NCBI RefSeq assembly: GCF_017901175.1
Contig: NZ_CP072793.1
Span: 1,178,001 to 1,242,000, forward strand
Source of the DNA: Thiothrix unzii
GTDB taxonomy: Bacteria > Pseudomonadota > Gammaproteobacteria > Thiotrichales > Thiotrichaceae
Length of the DNA stretch: 64,000 nucleotides
Direction of reading: 5' to 3'
The notes under the pieces are model-generated. The model made no database searches. It saw only the letters and a list, made by a program, of their open reading frames with translations, and was not told the DNA's origin. Made by a program: the position numbers and the translations under genes. Of this stretch, positions 9,801 to 15,988 are shown piece after piece. Positions within the stretch are counted from its first letter, which is position 1, and each line of letters starts with the position of its first letter.

Positions 9801-9895
9801 AACTACTCACCCCTTCACAGAACGGCTCAACCAAGGACATTTATAACGAGCTGTACGGCAAAGACGAAGCCGAGGCTCAAAAAAAAGCTCTCTGA
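6884..9895 (+). CDS. traG: TraG, mating-pair stabilisation / entry-exclusion recognition protein
   Basis: The 1003-residue protein begins MALDIYTFGSGSYVVEAL, typical of TraG. Membrane helices lie near residues 30-75 and 345-455 (the TraG_N domain), and the rest is a long, Ala/Ser/Thr/Gln-rich periplasmic domain. TraG is needed for pilus assembly through its N-terminus and mating-pair stabilisation through its C-terminus. A strong site (AAGGGAG) precedes the ATG. The frame ends three codons after an A8 run (9879-9886); the -1 frame remains open from there into a Gly-rich linker and the lysozyme-like domain, so the true protein may be about 1165 residues. Confidence 0.92.
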   Translation: MALDIYTFGSGSYVVEALHAVKMFMGSGSYTTLVRIAGLIGLLWVMLVALRNKNGGGIQADWSWLLFFAFFYVGLLVPKVDLIVNDPLDPPTTASPVVTDVPLGLGIIAYITSGIGKGLVDKYETFITIPGDQKYSTNGMLFGANVMRSFGEMEFPDARFSSDINQFIGHCLFPQITAGNLSIDAFATGSDLWTHLKTYAQTNRWIEFSDGVTRTCREAANDLDTRTNGMTAQVNNAAGQAGQKIWPTKGVSDAQAAFLASAGGTTATDFLGYTQTGADLTRQAMMIKAVSGALEGASIDSDNQSMAQAIYQAKAESQQRNTYIMMGNTASRTLPVMKAVMEAIAYAIAPLVFLFILMPGGVTALGQYAMFMVWLQMWPILYAVINSVMYWYGSQSSLNAALLSNGAHGLTLESMNSVNAVNADMVALAGYMAISIPMISYMLLKGGMAAGGAVYSSLMQPANSTASAAANEQTSGAMSMNTLTMDTASWGNMNANKMDTNRSMAAGMTSVTAGGDGTTTTTTSTGGTITSMMKSNYAYGTQMDSAIKSSVSASARESVTAARMDSAEYMASTSSLLSNMKSFSHQAQQSTGTTDTATQQKSAQLAQSVDKMENIGRDFASSRGLSYQTGLGLLAQASAGVGLSGKADAKSQEDYREAVKVAESSGFKDSMQTAQQLSTQLAATRQDGVSDSTARNLQAGLQQNNALAEKAAASYQRAQAFETVRARLEEHGISFGGDISDFMRNRLGVSPNEFTSTQAMAYQTNDSAVAAAAIQKMQGWVDSFVNQGGAAALVGVQAAPTATGVNEFNTANRADITQQGHAGVQGLQHTGAGAISGASGNAGLDINRTVPAGYQGVVDGAQAGMAQTRTDMSVAQEGIQQTADRDSTLIQDMAKRDASEAAAERTSDNVLSVTPEPLAAAAQFANKGITDIVATGSGLSQGIAGAVERVATGREQDWNTDFSAGFNRVAQSELLTPSQNGSTKDIYNELYGKDEAEAQKKAL

Positions 9896-9948
9896 GTGAA
9901 ACGGGACAAGGTGGCAATGGTGGGGGTAATCATGGAGGGGCTGCATCG

Positions 9949-10386
9949 GTGGTATCCACTAGCCGGGGCAAAGAAGTGTCTTACCCCGATGGTGAAACCC
10001 GTATTGGCGGGTCACGCTCTTGGCGCAACAACAACCCCGGTAACTTGGAATACGGCAAATTCGCTAAACAACATGGCGCGATTGGCACGGATGGTCGCTT
10101 TGCAGTGTTCCCTGATAAAGCCACGGGTGATGCCGCGAGAGTCGCCTTATTACGCGGGAAGTACGGCGATCACTCCATCGCCAGTATGGTCGCAGCGTAT
10201 GCCCCACCGCATGAAAACGATACCGGGCGTTACGCCACCGTGATTGCCACCGCTGCTGGGGTTGCGCCATCTGCCCGGATCAGCGAGTTAAGCGACCAAC
10301 AATTCTCCAGCATGGTAGACAAAATGGCGCAACATGAAGGCTGGAAAGCGGGGCTGACAGAACGACGTGGGGCAACAACGGCATGA
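9949..10386 (+). CDS. Lysozyme/peptidoglycan-hydrolase-like domain, possibly a -1 frameshift extension of TraG
   Basis: The segment contains RSWRNNNPGNLEYGKFA, GAIGTDGRFAVFPDKATG and later QQFSSMVDKMAQHEGW, a pattern I associate with phage-like muralytic or virion structural proteins (RNNNPGN family). Two translation modes fit. One is independent initiation at GTG 9949 with GGAGGGG eight bases upstream. The other is a -1 slip on the A8 run near the end of traG, because this frame is open without a stop from 9877, through a Gly/Asn-rich linker. As part of TraG it would place a cell-wall enzyme on the transfer channel. No secretion signal is present, which favours the fused form. Confidence 0.6.
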   Translation: MVSTSRGKEVSYPDGETRIGGSRSWRNNNPGNLEYGKFAKQHGAIGTDGRFAVFPDKATGDAARVALLRGKYGDHSIASMVAAYAPPHENDTGRYATVIATAAGVAPSARISELSDQQFSSMVDKMAQHEGWKAGLTERRGATTA

Positions 10387-10583
10387 ATGCAACGGGTTTT
10401 ATTGCAGGGCAGTTGGGCTATGATCTGGAATTATCCGTATTAAAATCCAGTGCTGGTTACTACATTGGAACGAGCATGGATTCCATGCCTGTTTCTCGTG
10501 AATCGGTTGAATACTGGGAAAGCGAATCGGACGCAGAAGCTGCTTTGCAGCATAGTAGCTTCACTCAGCGTCAATCCCCTTAA
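10383..10583 (+). CDS. Small conserved-looking protein of unknown function
   Basis: The 66-residue ORF overlaps the preceding stop as ATGA. Its body reads like a real folded small domain: GYYIGTSMDSMPVSRES, EYWESESDAEAAL and a final FTQRQSP, a layout I associate with small orphan proteins on integrative elements. No membrane segment or metal-binding motif is visible. It is the last plus-strand gene of the transfer operon and converges on the minus-strand cassette 13 bases further on. Function unknown. Confidence 0.6.
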   Translation: MNATGFIAGQLGYDLELSVLKSSAGYYIGTSMDSMPVSRESVEYWESESDAEAALQHSSFTQRQSP

Positions 10584-10596
10584 GATAAAAATGCAC

Positions 10597-10806
10597 TCAC
10601 TTAAACAGGGTTTTAAATGTGTTATCGAATGATTTCGGATAGCAGTCGTATTTGCCTGTAGAAGGGTCGATACCATGCTTATATTTATCAAACCCACTAC
10701 TATCAACAGTGATGTCATAAATTTTCATCACCTTACGCAATGCCCATATAACCGCAACGACGGGAACGATGCTTGCCAAACCTATAATCAATTGTATGAT
10801 TTCCAT
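10597..10806 (-). CDS. Small single-pass membrane protein
   Basis: The 69-residue protein has one strong transmembrane helix (IIQLIIGLASIVPVVAVIWAL) at the N-terminus and a charged, Tyr/Lys-rich tail. An AGAGG ribosome site overlaps the end of the recombinase gene, nine bases before the ATG, so it is cotranscribed with and coupled to it. No family is recognised. Its base composition is more AT-rich than that of the transfer genes, consistent with the cassette being separately acquired. Confidence 0.55.
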   Translation of the reverse strand: MEIIQLIIGLASIVPVVAVIWALRKVMKIYDITVDSSGFDKYKHGIDPSTGKYDCYPKSFDNTFKTLFK

Positions 10807-10815
10807 GATGAACCT

Positions 10816-11358
10816 CTATTCATTCCCACCATTATTTTCCTGCACCAGCCTATACAAGCTGGAACGGTGCAGGCCGTATTTTTTTGCCAGTTCAGCCTTG
10901 TTGGTTGACGCTTGAAACTCCTGCCGCAGCGCATTCAGTTCTGCCGCAGTCAATTTATTCTTACGCCCAAACTTCACGCCAGCGGCCTTGGCCTTCGCCA
11001 CACCTTCCGCAATGCGCTCATTGACTAAGCTTCGGTCAAACTCCGCCATCGCCAATACAGTCTGGTACAAGTTTGCCTTCCTGCTGTCAAGTCCCTGATC
11101 CAGAACTACCAGCCCCACTTGTTTATGGGCTAAGGCCAGCATAGCCTGAACTAAGTGATGCAGCGAACAGGCTAACCGATCTAGCCGAGTAACAACCAGC
11201 GCATCACCTTCCCGGACAAATTCCAATACCGCATCCAATTCGGCAAGCGTATTATCCTTTTCCTGAAACAGCGTATCGCAACCGTACTGCCGCAGCTTTT
11301 CTAGCTGTATGTCCAGACTTTGCCCAGTGGTGCTGAATCGCGCATAACCAATATTCAT
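10816..11358 (-). CDS. Serine recombinase (resolvase/invertase family)
   Basis: The 180-residue protein has the small serine-recombinase layout. The catalytic N-domain has YARFSTTGQSLD (nucleophile Ser9, Arg7) and VVTRLDRLACSLHHL (the two arginines that activate the phosphate); a long helix and a C-terminal helix-turn-helix follow (AELAKKYGLHRSSLYRLV). The usual RLARS is RLACS here, a variation at a position normally Arg. Such enzymes resolve cointegrates or invert DNA. It overlaps the upstream 92-residue gene by four bases (ATGA) and is third in a four-gene operon. Confidence 0.9.
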   Translation of the reverse strand: MNIGYARFSTTGQSLDIQLEKLRQYGCDTLFQEKDNTLAELDAVLEFVREGDALVVTRLDRLACSLHHLVQAMLALAHKQVGLVVLDQGLDSRKANLYQTVLAMAEFDRSLVNERIAEGVAKAKAAGVKFGRKNKLTAAELNALRQEFQASTNKAELAKKYGLHRSSLYRLVQENNGGNE

Positions 11359-11633
11359 TTTGATGTCATATTCAACATTCGTCCCAACACGCGCTGGGCA
11401 AAGTCTGGTGCGCTCTGTTTTGCCGCCGTCATCGTCATGAATCCGGTTGCCTTAAATCCCAAATAACGCAAACTAAAGCCTACGGTGTCATCACTTTCCT
11501 TGACCACTAACATCGCTTGCCCAGCAAATAAGGCCGATTGCAGTACGCTGTCAGCCTTGCCATCTTCACCGCGCCATACCTGCTGTGGCGCATCCAATGT
11601 CCATTTCCCAGCCTCAGTGACCTGTATTCTCAT
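11355..11633 (-). CDS. Small hypothetical protein of the recombinase cassette
   Basis: The 92-residue product has no recognised domain. The N-terminal half looks like a beta-rich fold (MRIQVTEAGKWTLD, AGQAMLVVKESDDTVGFSLRYL) and the C-terminus is helical. It lies two bases after the nuclease-like gene and overlaps the recombinase start, so it is clearly part of the operon. A role as partner or regulator of the nuclease-like protein is only a guess. Confidence 0.55.
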   Translation of the reverse strand: MRIQVTEAGKWTLDAPQQVWRGEDGKADSVLQSALFAGQAMLVVKESDDTVGFSLRYLGFKATGFMTMTAAKQSAPDFAQRVLGRMLNMTSK

Positions 11634-11635
11634 CG

Positions 11636-12247
11636 TTAGCCCACGATCCCCATTAAAATACTGAACACTTCTTCTGTATCATCAGGAATGGTTTGGGTAC
11701 GGATATGTTTGGCAATGTGCTTACGCTTACGATCCAGCGTGCCAAATTTCCAGATGTCACCTAATGTCACTGCCCCGTATAATATGTTGGCTTCTCTGTC
11801 GTGATACTGATCAAGGGCGATCATTTCCGCAGCCAATTGATTGAAGCCGCTGTCCACATCTTTTTTCTTGGCTTCGATCACAATCAACTCTTGAGTGGAA
11901 CGCAGCAAATAGTCAAGTGAGCCACTGAGCTTGTCACTGACATCCAACAGGTATTCCACGTTAATCTTGGCGGTTGTGTTCCGTGCAATTTCAAGAATCA
12001 AAGGCGCAATCAGAAATTCGCGTTTCGCCATTTCCGATGTGAGACTGATGCGCGGAAGAATGGCGTAGTACAATTCATTCAAACGCTGGACAGCTTCTGG
12101 ATTAGGGTGAGCGACTTGTGGTAATTCCAGCATCTCCATGCCGAAGCTGTAACCAAACTCTGCCACAATCTCATCCGTCGGTGCGGTCATGTCGAAATAA
12201 TCGCTAAAGGTATAGCGTTTATTTTCTTTAAAAATGGAGCGTTTCAC
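11636..12247 (-). CDS. PD-(D/E)XK nuclease-like protein
   Basis: In this 203-residue protein the segment SGSLDYLLRSTQELIVIEAKKKD gives Asp112, Glu125 and Lys127 spaced as in PD-(D/E)XK restriction-type nucleases, with a downstream QLAAEMIALDQ helix that fits the fold. Similar short proteins are widespread orphans related to the N-terminal nuclease domains of type I restriction subunits. Activity is not proven. It is the first gene of the minus-strand cassette, with a perfect 19-bp dyad (12264-12282) 17 bases upstream of its start. Confidence 0.6.
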   Translation of the reverse strand: MKRSIFKENKRYTFSDYFDMTAPTDEIVAEFGYSFGMEMLELPQVAHPNPEAVQRLNELYYAILPRISLTSEMAKREFLIAPLILEIARNTTAKINVEYLLDVSDKLSGSLDYLLRSTQELIVIEAKKKDVDSGFNQLAAEMIALDQYHDREANILYGAVTLGDIWKFGTLDRKRKHIAKHIRTQTIPDDTEEVFSILMGIVG

Positions 12248-12263
12248 GATCTAACTCTCTCTT

Positions 12264-12282
12264 GCTTCAACTAGGTTGAAGC
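12264..12282. promoter_or_regulatory. Perfect inverted repeat, likely operator of the minus-strand cassette
   Basis: GCTTCAAC-TAG-GTTGAAGC is a perfect 8-3-8 dyad just upstream of the nuclease-like gene. Its position over the likely ribosome or promoter region suggests repressor binding or an mRNA hairpin blocking translation. A recombinase binding half-site is a less likely alternative. The remainder of 12283-12480 shows no gene. Confidence 0.5.
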
Positions 12283-12383
12283 TGATAGCAATAAAAAGAG
12301 CTGCAACTTGTGGAGAAACACCGCCGCAGCCACTTTACAGAGGTCTTACACTTAAAGAGTTAAAGTTGCAACCAGTAGCTCAA

Positions 12384-12410
12384 TTGTAACCATGCTTATC
12401 ATGTTATACT
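12384..12410 (+). promoter_or_regulatory. Possible extended -10 promoter for the second recombinase gene
   Basis: TGTTATACT gives an extended -10 (TGn plus TATACT), with TTGTAA 15 bases upstream as a weak -35. Transcription from here would leave a leader of about 160 bases containing both copies of the 18/19-base repeat. Confidence 0.35.
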
Positions 12411-12480
12411 CCGAGTGTCTCATAAATATATTAATATTTAAAGACAATTCATGGATGAAATAGGTTAAAATGAGTACACT

Positions 12481-12575
12481 CAAATGAGCCATGCAGTATT
12501 TGGGTGGCCAATAGAATAGATGTGCAACTTAAATTGACCACCTTGCTTTTAACCACCCAAATGAGCCAGCAGTAT
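12481..12575 (+). repeat. Direct and inverted repeats in the leader of the second recombinase (candidate res/att site)
   Basis: CAAATGAGCCATGCAGTAT (12481-12499) recurs as CAAATGAGCCAGCAGTAT (12558-12575), the second copy running into the start codon. In addition ATTTGGGTGG (12498-12507) is inverted as CCACCCAAAT (12553-12562). Paired imperfect repeats directly upstream of a serine recombinase gene are the usual layout of its crossover and regulatory sites. Confidence 0.5.
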
Positions 12576-13209
12576 GAAAATTGCGCGTATCTATATGCGG
12601 GTAAGCACTGAGCAACAAGACCTTGCCCGACAGTCAGCGATTGTTGACGCTACCCGTGCCAGTGGTTGTTATGTTGCTGGCATTTATCGTGAGAAAGCAT
12701 CTGGTGCACGCGCTGACCGACCAGAACTTCTGCGGATGATTTCTGACTTACAAGTTGGTGAAATTGTGGTCGCCGAAAAAATTGATCGTATCAGTCGACT
12801 CCCCCTTCCTGAAGCAGAACAGTTGGTTGCTTCTATACGGGCAACAGGAGCAAGACTTGCCGTACCGGGTGTCGTGGATTTGTCTGATCTGGTTGCCGAA
12901 TCCCAAGGGGTAGCAAAGATTGTTTTGGAGTCAGTTCAAGACATGCTACTCAAACTGGCTCTACAAATGGCACGAGATGATTACGAAGATCGTAGAGAAC
13001 GCCAACGGCAAGGCATTGAACTTGCCAAACTAACAGGCAAGTACACAGGGCGGAAACCAGATACCAATTTGCATGAGCGCATCATTGCCCTGCGCCAAGC
13101 TGGAAACAGTATTTCCCGAACATCTGAATTAGCGGGATGTAGCGAGAGCCAAGTCAAACGAATTTGGACAATGCACAAGGAAAACAAAGGGAAAGGGCAA
13201 AAGGATTAA
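12574..13209 (+). CDS. Serine recombinase (resolvase family)
   Basis: The 211-residue protein carries IYMRVSTEQQDLARQ (Arg9, nucleophile Ser11), a YREKASGARADRPELLRM segment and VAEKIDRISRLP, the full resolvase catalytic set, then a C-terminal helix-turn-helix (NSISRTSELAGCSESQVKRIW). It is not a close copy of the other recombinase in this window. The start codon lies inside one of two direct repeats and lacks a clear ribosome site, so expression may be autoregulated or the mRNA weakly translated. It marks the end of the mobile region; the gene pool downstream is metabolic. Confidence 0.9.
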   Translation: MKIARIYMRVSTEQQDLARQSAIVDATRASGCYVAGIYREKASGARADRPELLRMISDLQVGEIVVAEKIDRISRLPLPEAEQLVASIRATGARLAVPGVVDLSDLVAESQGVAKIVLESVQDMLLKLALQMARDDYEDRRERQRQGIELAKLTGKYTGRKPDTNLHERIIALRQAGNSISRTSELAGCSESQVKRIWTMHKENKGKGQKD

Positions 13210-13350
13210 AGGGCTGTTAAGGGCAATGGAAAGATAAGGGAATGGACTTATCCGAAAGGGCTAAATGTTAGAGCACGGATGAGCTGACGGCATTTCTTGC
13301 ACACGATACTCGTTTCAATTTTTAGGAGTTTATTTTTCAAGCCAATAAAA

Positions 13351-13366
13351 TACCACCTACGTGGTA
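13351..13366. promoter_or_regulatory. NarL-type 7-2-7 site upstream of the CBS-domain gene
   Basis: TACCACC-TA-CGTGGTA matches the NarL/NarP arrangement of two inverted heptamers (TACYYMT type) with a 2-base spacer. It lies 95 bases before the CBS gene start and near narXL, suggesting that phospho-NarL controls that gene. The rest of 13210-13460 holds no convincing ORF. Confidence 0.5.
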
Positions 13367-13815
13367 GTTCGGTTACGTCCAAAGTGTAATTGTCCCACGG
13401 AATAATGATGGTTAGGCTAGGGTATCCGCAAGTCACGCGATAAATTACGAGGATACCGCCATGACGTTGGAAAAACAGGACTTTATTGCTGCTTTACAAA
13501 GCTACAGTGAAGAACCCAGTATATTGCCCGATGAACTATGGTCGATTTATCAATCTGCTGTGACTCATTCCGTTATCCGTGAAAAAGCGGCTTACCCGTT
13601 GTCAGCCTTAATGGCGCAACCTGCCATCACAATAAGTGCTGAGGCTTTCTTGATGGAAGCTTCGCGGTTAATGTTGGAAAAACGTATCAGCGGTTTGCCT
13701 GTAGTGGAAAATAAGATGCTGGTAGGCATTATTACTGAAGGTGATTTGATGGCAGGTTTTGGTGTGCCAGTGAGGGCTGCCCAAACTTCACGGATGAAAA
13801 AAGCCCTTGATTCGT

Positions 13816-15128
13816 GAGTCTGTCAAATAAACTGTGTAACACGTTTTTCATAGGGCGGAGAGCGGAACCCGCTCTTCACCGAACATAAGTAAAAAAGTCT
13901 GCAAAGCGGGTTTCCAGTGGTGAATGACCGACCACTTTTGCGAGGCTTCGCGTACCGCCAAATACAGGCTTTTGAGGGCTGAACTGTCATTGGGAAAGAT
14001 GCGCCGGTTGCGGGTAAACTTGCGCAAACTCATGTTCAGGGATTCAATCGCATTGGTGGTGTAAATCACTTTGCGGATCTCCGGCTGGAACTGGAAAAAC
14101 GGGATGACATTCGCCCAGTTACCGCGCCATAGACGCACGACTGCTTTGTATTTGTTACCCCATTCGGTGTCGAGGGCTTCCAGTTCGTGTTCGGCTTCTT
14201 CAGCAGTGCTGGACTGGTAAATGCGCTTGAGGGCAGCGACCACACCTTTGGTATCCTTGGCGGTGACGTAGCGCAAGCTGGCGCGAACCATGTGTACCAT
14301 GCACAACTGGGTCAGCGTTTTGGGAAGACCGCGTTGACGGCTTCAGGCAAGCCGTTTAAGCCATCCATGCACGCCACGTAGATGTCTTGTACGCCCCGGT
14401 GGCGTAGTTCCGTCAAGACCGATAACCAGAACTTGGCACCTTCATTTTCTGCCAACCAGATGCCCAACACGTCCTTTTCACCGCGTAAGTTGACCGCCAA
14501 TACCACATGGGCTGATTTATTGATGACCTGCTTATCTTGTTGAACTTTAACGACAATCCCATCGAGCCAGACAATCGGGTAGATATTATCCAGTGCTCGC
14601 GTCTGCCACGCTTTAGCTTCGCCCTGAACGGCTTCGGTTACTTCCGCGATCAGCGTATGCGAGATGTCCACCCCGTACAGGCGTTTGATCGTGTCTTCGA
14701 TGTCGCGGGTGGTCATGCCTTTGGCGTACAGCGTCAGGATGTGTTCTTCCATCCCTGCTAACCGTATTTGGCGTTTTTGTATCAACTTCGGCTCAAAGCT
14801 GCCATCACGGTCACGCGGTGTCTCTACCTGCAACTCACCAAATTCGCCTTTGATGGTCTTGTTGCCTTTGCCGTTACGGGTATTGCTGCGCCGTTGCCCG
14901 GCTTCGCTACGCTCACCCTTGTCGTAGTTTAGGTGCACATCCAATTCGGCTTCCAAGCTGCGGTTGATCATCCGCTGCAAGAGCTGGCTGTAAAGGTTTT
15001 TGACATCAGCAGGCGTTTTGCAATCGCTGAGTAAGTCATCCATGAGTTTCGGGTCGAGGCGTTCCATGTTACTGCTCCTTCTTGGGATTCACGTTATATA
15101 GCAGTTACACAGTTCAGTTTACAGTCTC
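13816..15128. mobile_element. IS256-family insertion sequence, 1313 bp
   Basis: The element is flanked by the 8-base target duplication TGATTCGT (13808-13815 and 15129-15136). The ends are imperfect inverted repeats of about 25 bases: left GAGTCTGTCAAATAAACTG, right (complement) GAGACTGTAAACTGAACTG, both continuing TGTAAC. The size, the 8-base duplication and the transposase family agree with IS256. Because the duplication is intact, the insertion is probably recent, though the transposase carries a frameshift. Confidence 0.93.
13848..15067 (-). pseudogene. IS256-family (mutator-type) transposase with a frameshift
   Basis: Two frames together give a full transposase of about 405 residues. 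The N-part (251 residues) contains VWLDGIVVKVQ and ACMDGLNGLPEAVNAVFPK, giving two catalytic Asp. The C-part continues CMVHMVRASLRYV and supplies the Glu in NAIESLN. The first frame ends FPKR-stop where relatives read FPKTLTQLCMVHM. Adding one base in the CCC of TTCCCAAAACG near 14315 restores the frame, so a one-base deletion is the simplest explanation. Transposition would need an intact copy elsewhere or frameshifting. Confidence 0.88.
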
Positions 15129-15337
15129 TGATTCGTGGTTACACCCACACCCGATCTCAACCAGTCCCTCGAGTACTGTAGGTGAAGTCATGATCCGTTC
15201 CGTGGTTAGTGCCGAACCTCAGCAAACCCTGAAAGAGGGGTTGGAGCTGATGCGCCGTTATCAAGTAACGCGCCTTGTGATTGTTGATGATCAACGGCAA
15301 GTCGTCGGGATAGTCACCCGTTCCGACATTTTGCGCT

Positions 15338-15988
15338 TCACTTCTGCTGATCCACAAACCACACTGTTGCCTCCACCCGCGACCGCAGGTTGAGTTTGCG
15401 CAGTAAATGCTTGACGTGAACTTTGACCGTACCTTCGGTAATGCCCAGTTCCCGCGCTACCAACTTATTGCTTTTACCCGCCGCGACGCGCTCCAGAATA
15501 CGCTGTTCCTGTTCAGTCAAGCCTGCTTCTGAAGGCGTTTTGGGGTGAATCGCGTCGTGGCGCATCGCGTGTGCCAGCAAGTTGATCAAACGTTCGGTGA
15601 GGGTAATACGTCCCGCCGCCGCTTCCGCCAGCTTTTCCACCAAATCTTCAGGTTCCATTTCCTTGAGCAAATAGCCGTCTGCACCTGCGCGTAACGCTGC
15701 CACCAAATCACTCGCCTGATCGGAAACCGTGAGCATCACCACCCGTGCATCGCTGCCAGAGGCTTTGATGACTTTTAATACCTCAATGCCGCTCATGTCT
15801 TTCATGTTCAGGTCGAGCAAGATCATGTCGGGGGCAAGTTCCAACGCCATGTCGATGCCTTCCTGCCCGCAGGAGGCTTCGCCGACAATGATGAAATCAG
15901 GCACCATATTGACCAAATAGCGCACGCCTTTGCGAAACAGGGGGTGATCGTCCACGATCAGCAGGCTTTGCGGGGTTTCAAGCGGCAT
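15338..15988 (-). CDS. narL: NarL, nitrate/nitrite response regulator
   Basis: The 216-residue response regulator starts at MPLETPQSLLIVDDHPLFRKG. The receiver domain has the acidic pair Asp13/Asp14 and phospho-acceptor Asp59 (MILLDLNM). A LuxR-type helix-turn-helix output domain follows (LTEQEQRILERVAAG, then GTVKVHVKHLLRKLNL). The start has AAGGA ahead of it and lies 11 bases inside the end of narX; a much longer upstream frame overlapping narX is rejected. It binds TACYYMT heptamers, and several such sites are visible nearby. Confidence 0.95.
   Translation of the reverse strand: MPLETPQSLLIVDDHPLFRKGVRYLVNMVPDFIIVGEASCGQEGIDMALELAPDMILLDLNMKDMSGIEVLKVIKASGSDARVVMLTVSDQASDLVAALRAGADGYLLKEMEPEDLVEKLAEAAAGRITLTERLINLLAHAMRHDAIHPKTPSEAGLTEQEQRILERVAAGKSNKLVARELGITEGTVKVHVKHLLRKLNLRSRVEATVWFVDQQK

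Larger units (their letters stand above)
13461..15393 (+). pseudogene. Two-CBS-domain protein gene interrupted by an insertion sequence
   Basis: The left part encodes 118 residues with one CBS domain (PAITISAEAFLMEASRLM, then GLPVVENKMLVGIITEGDL); the right part resumes in frame after the insertion as DSWLHPHPISTS and carries the second CBS domain (QQTLKEGLELMRRYQVTRL, then QRQVVGIVTRSDILRF). Removing the element and one 8-base duplicate restores one frame of about 203 residues. CBS pairs bind adenine nucleotides and often sense energy state. The intact gene would be NarL-associated and converges on narL, its 3' end overlapping narL by 56 bases. Now probably inactive. Confidence 0.85.

Noticed and set aside
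13248-13436. Minus-strand ORF of 62 residues before the CBS gene
   Set aside because: It crosses the NarL-type palindrome, has no ribosome site and no recognisable sequence; probably non-coding.
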